From assembly GCA_947495915.1 (NCBI GenBank), contig CANMAW010000002.1:124001-188000 (forward strand): DNA of 64,000 bases, read 5' to 3'. This document shows, piece after piece, positions 55,622-62,126 of this stretch. Origin of the DNA: Maribacter algarum (ex Lu et al. 2025) (nom. illeg.). Its GTDB lineage: Bacteria; Bacteroidota; Bacteroidia; Flavobacteriales; Flavobacteriaceae. The notes beneath the pieces are model-generated. The model searched no databases. It was not told the DNA's origin and was given only the letters and a program-made list of their open reading frames with translations. The position numbers and the translations under genes were made by a program. Every line of letters starts with the position of its first letter. The stretch's first letter is position 1.

Positions 55622-56059
55622 CTATTTTTTCTTTTTAATTTTTGAAGATTGCATGGAGATGATTTTCCATTGCTTTTCATGTTTTGTCCAAACGACAGTT
55701 AATCGGTATCTGCCTTTTTCAAGCGTCTTATATTTGCGCTCATTAATATAATTGGTAAGCACAACATCATTAGATATTGGAAGGAATTCTATTTCAGAAC
55801 TCTCATATATTTCAAAGTTATTTTCAATATTTTTTAATGCGATTTCTTTGTTATACTTTTTTCCACTTTGTGATGTGAGTATCATTTTTGGATGATATAA
55901 AGCATCTGCCATTGCTGAATCACTGTTTAAATGAGCTATTTTCAGTTGCTCAATTTGATGCTCAATTTGGGTGATATTTTCCGAGGAAATATCTTGTGCG
56001 CTACACCAATAGGAAAGGAGTAATGCGAATAGAAATAGTACTTTGATATGGTAATTCAT
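55622..56059 (-). CDS. Secreted NTF2-like (SnoaL/DUF4440) protein
   Basis: A 145-residue protein with a signal peptide ending WCSAQ (about 1-21), so it should be periplasmic. The rest is an NTF2-like cone fold with ALYHPKMILTSQSGKKYNKE and WTKHEKQWKIISMQS, the standard DUF4440 pattern. A basic tail (KIKKKK) closes it. A periplasmic member inside a cytoplasmic catabolic operon is odd; it may bind the substrate before uptake. Function unknown. Confidence 0.75.
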   Translation of the reverse strand: MNYHIKVLFLFALLLSYWCSAQDISSENITQIEHQIEQLKIAHLNSDSAMADALYHPKMILTSQSGKKYNKEIALKNIENNFEIYESSEIEFLPISNDVVLTNYINERKYKTLEKGRYRLTVVWTKHEKQWKIISMQSSKIKKKK

Positions 56060-56063
56060 CTAA

Positions 56064-57245
56064 CTATTCTGTTTTTATAATTCCTTCTGAGATCATTTTT
56101 GAAATGGTCGCTTCATCAATGTTGAGGTCATTTAATACCTCAGCAGTATGCTCGCCAATTTTTGGAGGATCTAATCTTTTATCAACTCTTGTGCCTTTAT
56201 ATTCCAATGGAAATTTAGGAAGTTTTGCAGTTTTTCCGTTGCCCATGTTAACCTCCATAAGACTATTACCTTTGTTAAGTTGCTCATCTTCAAAAAGGTC
56301 TTCTGGTCGGCTAATAGGAGCAAATGGAATATGGCCTTTCTCACATCGGGCTACAATTTCGGCCTTAGTGAATTTTTTAACTCGCTCATTCAAAGCAGGA
56401 ATAAACCATTCACGCTCATCAATACGCAAATTATTAGTTTTTAATCGATCATCTTGTAACCAATCATTCCATTCAAAAACATCACATAAACGTTCCCAGT
56501 GTTTTTCACTAATAATTCCGATAAAAGCCTTGTCGTTATCTTTTGTGTCAAAAACTTTATAAATACTCCAAGCGCTTACTCGAGAAGGCATGGGCGGAAT
56601 TTTATAGTCAATTTGTGACGAGTATGCCATATGTTGCCCCATTAGAAAGGCACAAGTTTCAAATAAGGCTGCTTTAACAAAGCCACCTTCTCCTGTTTTT
56701 TCTCGTTCGTATAAGGCTTGTAATATGCCAATATAGCCGAACATGCCACCAGTAATATCAATTACAGATGTGCCGGCCCGCAAAGGGTCACCTTCACGGC
56801 CGGTCATATAGGCGAGTCCGCCCATCATCTGTACGACCTCATCCATCGCATGGCGTTTCTCGTACGGACCGCTTAAAAAGCCCTTGAGAGAACAATAGAT
56901 GAGTCGTTTGTTCAATGTTTTTAGTTTTTCATACCCCAATCCTAAGCGATCCATTGTGCCGGGTCCGAAATTTTCGACAACTATATCATACCCTTTTACT
57001 AAATCGTATATAATTTGAAGGCCTTCTTCTGATTTTAGGTTTACAGCTAAACTTTTTTTATTTCGATTGTAAAACCAAAAGTAACCAGTACCAAAACCTT
57101 GTAAGCGTCGTGTACTATCACCGTTTGTTGGTTCAACATGCACCACCTCTGCGCCCATGTCTGCAAGCATTAAGCCAGCACATGGGCCCATCACGGCATG
57201 TGTAAATTCTAGAACTTTTAAACCTTTTAATGGAGTACTACTCAT
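56064..57245 (-). CDS. Class III (CaiB/BaiF-family) CoA-transferase
   Basis: A 393-residue CoA-transferase of normal length. The opening LKGLKVLEFTHAVMGPCAG and ENFGPGTMDRLGLGYEKL are family blocks. The catalytic Asp, which forms the acyl anhydride, aligns at Asp163 in SVIDITGGM. Members move CoA between carboxylic acids; the Chloroflexus relative acting on citramalate is paired with an HMG-CoA-lyase-like citramalyl-CoA lyase, as here. It overlaps the CMD/AhpD-like gene by 4 nt and probably activates a (substituted) malate. Confidence 0.9.
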   Translation of the reverse strand: MSSTPLKGLKVLEFTHAVMGPCAGLMLADMGAEVVHVEPTNGDSTRRLQGFGTGYFWFYNRNKKSLAVNLKSEEGLQIIYDLVKGYDIVVENFGPGTMDRLGLGYEKLKTLNKRLIYCSLKGFLSGPYEKRHAMDEVVQMMGGLAYMTGREGDPLRAGTSVIDITGGMFGYIGILQALYEREKTGEGGFVKAALFETCAFLMGQHMAYSSQIDYKIPPMPSRVSAWSIYKVFDTKDNDKAFIGIISEKHWERLCDVFEWNDWLQDDRLKTNNLRIDEREWFIPALNERVKKFTKAEIVARCEKGHIPFAPISRPEDLFEDEQLNKGNSLMEVNMGNGKTAKLPKFPLEYKGTRVDKRLDPPKIGEHTAEVLNDLNIDEATISKMISEGIIKTE

Positions 57246-57808
57246 TTAGTTTCTTTATTTAATGATTGATAAAAAGAGTTTGGTGTGTTTTCTAGTGGTG
57301 TGTTTAATGTAGAATTCCATCGGTTTAAAAACCCGAACATTGCAATTACACTAACAATTTCTACAATAGCTTCATTATCGAAATACCTTTTTAAAAGATT
57401 GAAATCTTCATCACTTGCTTGATTGGGTTGTACACTGGCATTAATTGCAAGTTCAAGAGCTGCTCTTTCGGCGTCAGAAAACAAGGGAGATGTTCTAAAT
57501 TCCCAAATCTGTTCTAGCTTTTCTTTTTTCACCCCTTTTTCATTGGCTCCGAATGCTGTATGTGCACTGCAATATTGACATCCACTCGAAAGACTTGATA
57601 AATGACCTATCATTCGTTTCAAACCTGCGTCTACCTTGCCTTCTGCGTATATCGCTTTAGCCATATCAAAAAAAGAACTTAGAATATCTGGTTTGTGAGC
57701 CATGATTAGCCCGTCATTTGGCATAAAACCCATCCAAGATTCTGCTTGCTGAAATAGTGCCCCTAATGGGCTGTTCTTAGGGTTTTCTATAGGATCTATT
57801 CTGCTCAT
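57242..57808 (-). CDS. AhpD-like / carboxymuconolactone-decarboxylase-family protein
   Basis: A 188-residue all-alpha protein. The redox motif GCQYCSAHT (Cys-x2-Cys-x2-His) places it with AhpD-like peroxidase-related proteins of the CMD superfamily rather than true carboxymuconolactone decarboxylases. It starts 3 nt after the small hydratase subunit gene and overlaps the CoA-transferase by 4 nt, so it is fully embedded in the operon. A role in protecting oxygen-sensitive steps or the iron-sulfur hydratase is possible; no reaction is established. Confidence 0.78.
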   Translation of the reverse strand: MSRIDPIENPKNSPLGALFQQAESWMGFMPNDGLIMAHKPDILSSFFDMAKAIYAEGKVDAGLKRMIGHLSSLSSGCQYCSAHTAFGANEKGVKKEKLEQIWEFRTSPLFSDAERAALELAINASVQPNQASDEDFNLLKRYFDNEAIVEIVSVIAMFGFLNRWNSTLNTPLENTPNSFYQSLNKETK

Positions 57809-57811
57809 AAT

Positions 57812-58318
57812 TTATAACGTGTATGTGCCGTTTTTTGTTAAATAATTTACAAGGCCGCCTTCTGCCAAAATATCAATCATGATATCAGGAAGTTTGGTTG
57901 CCGTATAGGTTATGTTTGCTGTTAGGTCTTTGACAATTCCTGTTTTTAAATCAATATCTAAAAGGGCGTTTTTCTGAATGCTGTGATCTGCAATTTCTAA
58001 AACAGGTAGACCTATATTTATTGCGTTTCTGAAAAATATTCTAGCAAAGTCTTTTGCTATAACAACAGAAACTCCAGATTGCTTGAGCGCCAAAGGGGCT
58101 TGTTCGCGTGACGAACCGCAACCGAAATTAATACCAGCTACTAGAATATCTCCTGGTTTTACTTCTTTGTTAAATTTAGGATCTAAATCTTCTAAAACAT
58201 GATTCGCTAAAGTTGATAAATCAAGGGTTTTAGTATACTTACCTGGTATAATACGATCGGTGTCAATATGGTCACCATATACGTGTGCTTTTGCTCTTAT
58301 ATTGGTTTGTACGGCCAT
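57812..58318 (-). CDS. LeuD-like hydro-lyase small subunit
   Basis: A 168-residue aconitase-superfamily swivelling domain with the substrate-loop motif [12 protein letters not shown], near LeuD length for the homoaconitase/dimethylmaleate-hydratase group (about 165). It pairs with the large subunit encoded 1 nt upstream. No leuA or leuB is near, so leucine synthesis is unlikely. The specificity loop is YGSS-like but begins GCGSS, which does not by itself identify the acyl group. Confidence 0.9.
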   Translation of the reverse strand: MAVQTNIRAKAHVYGDHIDTDRIIPGKYTKTLDLSTLANHVLEDLDPKFNKEVKPGDILVAGINFGCGSSREQAPLALKQSGVSVVIAKDFARIFFRNAINIGLPVLEIADHSIQKNALLDIDLKTGIVKDLTANITYTATKLPDIMIDILAEGGLVNYLTKNGTYTL

Positions 58319-58319
58319 G

Positions 58320-59555
58320 TTATAAAAGATATTTTTTAGGATTCGTAATTTGACCTTCTAAGGCCGAGGCAGCAACGGTAGATGGTGCGCCAAGGTAGAT
58401 ATTAGAATTTGGGTTGCCCATTCGGCCTCTAAAATTTCTATTTGCAGCTGAAATTACAACTTCACCATCGGCGGGTACTCCTTGATGTGTTCCTACGCAG
58501 GGTCCACAACCTGAAGTTATTAAAGAGGCTCCAGCTTCAATTAAGGTGCTCATGGTGCCATTACTAATTGCATCAAGTAATACACTTTGAGATGCCGGTG
58601 CAATAACCATTCGAACATCCGGATGTATTTTTTTTCCTTTTAATATTTCCGCTGCAACATCTAAATCTTCTAAACGACCATTACAGCAAGTACCTATAAA
58701 TGCATAATTTATTTTAGTGCCTTCATAGTTTGAAATATTATGAACGTTATCTGGCGATTCTGGTGCACTTACTTGTGGTTCTAAATCTGATACATCAAAA
58801 TTGAAAGTTTTGACGTAGTTGGCGTCAGTATCAGGCGTAATAGACTCAAAATCATAATCTAAGGCTAAACCTTTCGGATGTACAATGCCTGTTTTTGCTC
58901 CCATTTCTGAAGACATATTTGCAATAGTCATTCGACTTGCCAAGCTTAAACTTTCAAAAGCTTCCCCGGTAAATTCAATGGCTTGGTAGGTAGCACCTGA
59001 AACGGTTACTTTACCTACTAAGAATAGAATTAAATCTTTAGCTGTTACGCCGTCTTGTAACTTACCAGAACAGTTTATTTGAATTGTTTGCGGTACTTTA
59101 AGCCAAATTTTACCGGTCATCATTGTTGCCGCCAAGTCGGTAGAACCTACACCGCATGCAAATGCATTTAGCGCTCCATAGGTGGGTGTATGTGAGTCGG
59201 CTCCAATAAAAATATCTCCAGGTTTTACATATTGGTTTTCTACCATTACTTGGTGGCATATACCTTCACCAATTTCAAAAAGCCGCATGCCTTGCTCTTT
59301 GGCAAAATCACGCATCATTTTGTGTAAATTAGCAATACGTTCATTAGGAGATGGTGCCGCATGGTCAATAATTAAGGCGCATTTTTCGGGATTAAAAACT
59401 TTTTTTCCTCCCATTTCACGAAATGCCTTAATCGTTAACGGACCCGTGGTGTCACTCGCCATACAGCCGTCTACCTTACTGATAACAAGTTCGCCAGCAT
59501 ATACTTCTTTGCCAACGTGATTTGATATAATTTTTTCTGAAATTGTCTGTCCCAT
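58320..59555 (-). CDS. LeuC-like [4Fe-4S] hydro-lyase large subunit
   Basis: A 411-residue aconitase-superfamily catalytic subunit, shorter than canonical LeuC (about 465) and typical of the homoaconitase/2,3-dimethylmalate-dehydratase branch. Cluster ligands are Cys290 (IGTCCNGRLED), Cys350 and Cys353 (SGCGPCVG). IGADSHTPTYGAL and the GRMGNPNS arginine block are also present. It should add or remove water across a maleate-type double bond. The start overlaps the lyase stop by 1 nt (TAATG-type), and the small subunit follows by 1 nt. Confidence 0.92.
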   Translation of the reverse strand: MGQTISEKIISNHVGKEVYAGELVISKVDGCMASDTTGPLTIKAFREMGGKKVFNPEKCALIIDHAAPSPNERIANLHKMMRDFAKEQGMRLFEIGEGICHQVMVENQYVKPGDIFIGADSHTPTYGALNAFACGVGSTDLAATMMTGKIWLKVPQTIQINCSGKLQDGVTAKDLILFLVGKVTVSGATYQAIEFTGEAFESLSLASRMTIANMSSEMGAKTGIVHPKGLALDYDFESITPDTDANYVKTFNFDVSDLEPQVSAPESPDNVHNISNYEGTKINYAFIGTCCNGRLEDLDVAAEILKGKKIHPDVRMVIAPASQSVLLDAISNGTMSTLIEAGASLITSGCGPCVGTHQGVPADGEVVISAANRNFRGRMGNPNSNIYLGAPSTVAASALEGQITNPKKYLL

Positions 59556-60466
59556 TAAATCATCTTAATTTCTTTGTTATCTATTAGTTGATACACTTGA
59601 CCAGGTAATTTATGACCTAAAGTGCCTTCGATTTCTTTGCTTATAGCTGCAATTTTTGAAATATTTAAGTTGGTTTCATAGCCCATTTGATGTGCAGCGT
59701 TAGCCGTATCTTCGGTTGCTATATTTCCTGTTGCGTTTTTAATAAAAGGGCATCCACCAAGTCCGCCAAAAGCGGTGTCAAAAATGCGTACTCCTGCTTC
59801 GGTTGCGGCATAAAAATTTGCATAACCTTTGTTTTCGGTATTATGTAAATGAAGAATTACTGGAATGTTTCCAGCTTTTTCAAGTATCTTTTCCATTAAG
59901 GAGCGCATTTGATTCGGATTTCCCATTCCAGTAGAGTCTGCCAATGCTAGTTCGTCAATGCCTGTATCTAAATGATGGTCTACCATATCAAGCACATGAC
60001 TGGCTTCAATTTTTCCCTCATACCTACAACCAAAGGCACATTGAATACCTCCCCTAACTTTAATACCTGAAAGTTTTGAAGTGTTTACCATTTTTTTAAA
60101 ATTGACTTTAGCTTCTCGAAGAGTCATTCTAGCGTTTTTTTGACTGTGAAGGTCACTGGCAGAAATAGAACATGCTAGATGATCTAGGCCTGCAGAGATA
60201 GCTCTTTCTACACCTTTGAGATTGAGTACCAATCCACTATATATTACGCCTTCTTTTTTATCAATTTTTTTACAAAGTAGTTCTGCATCAGCCATTTGAG
60301 GAACCAATTTAGGATGTACAAAAGAAGCAACTTGAATACGGGTCATGCCTGCATCAACTAACCTATCGATGTATTCTAGTTTTTTTGATGTGGTAATAAC
60401 TTTCTGTAATGTTTGAAATCCGTCACGGAGTCCTTGCTCTTCAAGTATAATTTTGTTTACATTCAT
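59555..60466 (-). CDS. HMG-CoA-lyase-family retro-aldol lyase
   Basis: A 303-residue DRE-TIM lyase. The catalytic features of HMG-CoA lyase are present: R14-D15 in GLRDGFQ, SFVHPKLVPQMAD, ADSTGMGNP, metal ligands His206 and His208 (ILHLHNT; the usual following Asp is Asn209), and Cys239 in GLGGCPF followed by NATGNIATED. Known relatives cleave HMG-CoA or citramalyl-CoA to acetyl-CoA plus a 2-oxo acid. Being first in the operon, beside a CoA-transferase and hydratase, it probably makes the final cleavage. The operator at 60485-60513 is directly upstream. Confidence 0.92.
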   Translation of the reverse strand: MNVNKIILEEQGLRDGFQTLQKVITTSKKLEYIDRLVDAGMTRIQVASFVHPKLVPQMADAELLCKKIDKKEGVIYSGLVLNLKGVERAISAGLDHLACSISASDLHSQKNARMTLREAKVNFKKMVNTSKLSGIKVRGGIQCAFGCRYEGKIEASHVLDMVDHHLDTGIDELALADSTGMGNPNQMRSLMEKILEKAGNIPVILHLHNTENKGYANFYAATEAGVRIFDTAFGGLGGCPFIKNATGNIATEDTANAAHQMGYETNLNISKIAAISKEIEGTLGHKLPGQVYQLIDNKEIKMI

Positions 60467-60484
60467 ATGAGAAATTGGTCTTTT

Positions 60485-60513
60485 AAAATTAGTTAACTAA
60501 GTTAACTAATTTT
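60485..60513. promoter_or_regulatory. GTTAAC-type operator, best copy
   Basis: AAAATTAGTTAAC (60485-60497) and its perfect reverse complement GTTAACTAATTTT (60501-60513) flank a 3-nt spacer. It lies 19 nt from the lyase start on the reverse strand. The right arm includes TAATTTTA, a near match to a -7 box read on the reverse strand, so binding would block the promoter. Confidence 0.75.
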
Positions 60514-60541
60514 ATTGATTCTAAGGGTGTTTGTTTAAAAT

Positions 60542-60564
60542 AATAGTTAACTTTATTAACTAAT
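60542..60564. promoter_or_regulatory. GTTAAC-type operator before the aldehyde dehydrogenase
   Basis: AATAGTTAAC (60542-60551) and ATTAACTAAT (60555-60564) form an imperfect (8 of 10) inverted repeat with a 3-nt spacer, ending 14 nt before the aldehyde dehydrogenase start. Together with the 60485 site it controls the divergent promoter pair. Confidence 0.65.
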
Positions 60565-60578
60565 TTATAACGAGGTAT

Positions 60579-61994
60579 ATGAAGGTACGAAATCCAAGAA
60601 CGGGCAAATACGATTATGAACTGTTAGAAGACAATGCTGTTGCTGTTAAGAAAAAGGCTGATCAAATAAGAAAATCACAAAAAGAATGGCAGCATCTTAC
60701 TATTAAAGAACGGGTAGCAGTTTTACAATTGTGGTTAGCGAGTTTTACAAAATATCAGACTGAAATTTCTGAGCAACTTGCACTAGATACGGCAAGAAAG
60801 AGAATTTCACAAGTGGAAACTAATGGAATAATTGGCTTGATGCAAGCTTGGAGTTATAGAGCTCCACAGTTATACCAGCCTCCTGCTGAAAGACCTTCAG
60901 CTTCGGCTGCTACTGTTCAAATAGGACAACAATGGATACCCTATACTTTGGTCGGAGTTATTAGTCCGTGGAATTTTCCATTACTATTAGCATTAATAGA
61001 TACCATACCAGCTTTATTAGCTGGCTGCGGGGTATTACTAAAGCCAAGCGAAGTGACACCTCGTTTTATGGATGGACTAGAGAAGAGTATTGCTGAGATA
61101 CCCCAACTTGCGGGTGTGCTGCAATTAGTTCGTGGAGGTGCAGAAGCAGGTAAAGCGGTAGTTAATTCGTCAGATGCTATTTGTTTTACAGGTAGTGTGC
61201 CAACAGGTAAAAAGATCGGAGCAGCATGCGCCGAACGCTTTATTCCGGCATTTTTAGAATTAGGAGGTAAAGACCCTGCTATTGTGCTTGCAGATGCAGA
61301 CTTAGAAGTAGCTACAGATGCAATCTTAAGAAGTTGTGTTGGGGCTACGGGCCAGGCATGCCAATCATTAGAGCGTATTTATGTTGACGAAAAAATTTAT
61401 GACGAATTTGTTGATCAAATAACCATTAAAGCAAAAGCGGTTACCTTAACAATTAACCCAGAAAAGGGCCAAATGGGGCCGTTAATTTTTGAAAAACAAG
61501 CTGAAAAAATTCAGGATCATATTGATGAAGCAGTCGCCAAAGGGGCAAGAGTTTTAGCAGGTGGTAAAGTTGAAAACATTAAAGGCGGCCTTTGGTGTGC
61601 ACCTACAGTTTTGGTTGATGTTGACCATAGTATGGCTGTAATGGTTGAAGAGACTTTTGGCCCAATTATACCAATAATGTCTTTTCAAACCGAGCATCAA
61701 GCTCTTGAATGGGCAAATGATAGTATTTTTGGTTTATCAGCATCTGTTTTTTCAAAAAATAAGGAAAAAGCTATTGATATTGCGACAAAAATTGAAGCCG
61801 GAGCGATAAGTATTAATGACGGTAGTTTAACAAATAAAGTGTTTGATGCTGAAAAGAATTCATTCAAAGAATCTGGAATTAATGGTTCTCGCATGGGTGA
61901 TGCTGGTTTTCTTCGTTTCTTTAGAAAGAAAGCTTTACTGATTCAAACAGCGCATCCTGATACCATGGCTGCTTTTGAAGAGTATCAATCTTAG
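60579..61994 (+). CDS. NAD(P)-dependent aldehyde dehydrogenase
   Basis: A 471-residue ALDH. The cofactor region has FTGSVPTGKKIG; the general base Glu227 is in LELGGKDP, and the catalytic Cys261 in GATGQACQSLER; ETFGPIIPIMSF follows. The family length is normal (about 480). The substrate is not clear; succinate-semialdehyde-type enzymes are closest by eye. It is a single forward gene, divergent from the lyase operon, with an operator directly upstream and a strong terminator downstream. It should oxidise an aldehyde made in the pathway. Confidence 0.94.
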   Translation: MKVRNPRTGKYDYELLEDNAVAVKKKADQIRKSQKEWQHLTIKERVAVLQLWLASFTKYQTEISEQLALDTARKRISQVETNGIIGLMQAWSYRAPQLYQPPAERPSASAATVQIGQQWIPYTLVGVISPWNFPLLLALIDTIPALLAGCGVLLKPSEVTPRFMDGLEKSIAEIPQLAGVLQLVRGGAEAGKAVVNSSDAICFTGSVPTGKKIGAACAERFIPAFLELGGKDPAIVLADADLEVATDAILRSCVGATGQACQSLERIYVDEKIYDEFVDQITIKAKAVTLTINPEKGQMGPLIFEKQAEKIQDHIDEAVAKGARVLAGGKVENIKGGLWCAPTVLVDVDHSMAVMVEETFGPIIPIMSFQTEHQALEWANDSIFGLSASVFSKNKEKAIDIATKIEAGAISINDGSLTNKVFDAEKNSFKESGINGSRMGDAGFLRFFRKKALLIQTAHPDTMAAFEEYQS

Positions 61995-62056
61995 CTTTTC
62001 AAATTAAAAGCGGGTAACGCCTGTTGAAGAAAGTATTTTCTTAAAATTAGCAATGA

Positions 62057-62092
62057 AAAAGCGGATAGAACTTTAAAAGTCTATCCGCTTTT
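62057..62092. terminator. Bidirectional rho-independent terminator
   Basis: AAAAGCGGATAGA (62057-62069) pairs perfectly with TCTATCCGCTTTT (62080-62092) over 13 bp with a 10-nt loop. An A-tract precedes and a T-tract follows, so it works on both strands. It lies between the aldehyde dehydrogenase and the convergent TonB receptor gene. Confidence 0.9.
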
Positions 62093-62126
62093 ATAAATAA
62101 AACTAACTCAAACTATTACACTTCTT

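Noticed and set aside
57812-59555. Leucine biosynthesis leuCD
   Set aside because: The large subunit is of the shorter homoaconitase/dimethylmaleate-hydratase type, there is no leuA or leuB, and the genes are embedded in a CoA-dependent catabolic operon under a MarR-type operator.
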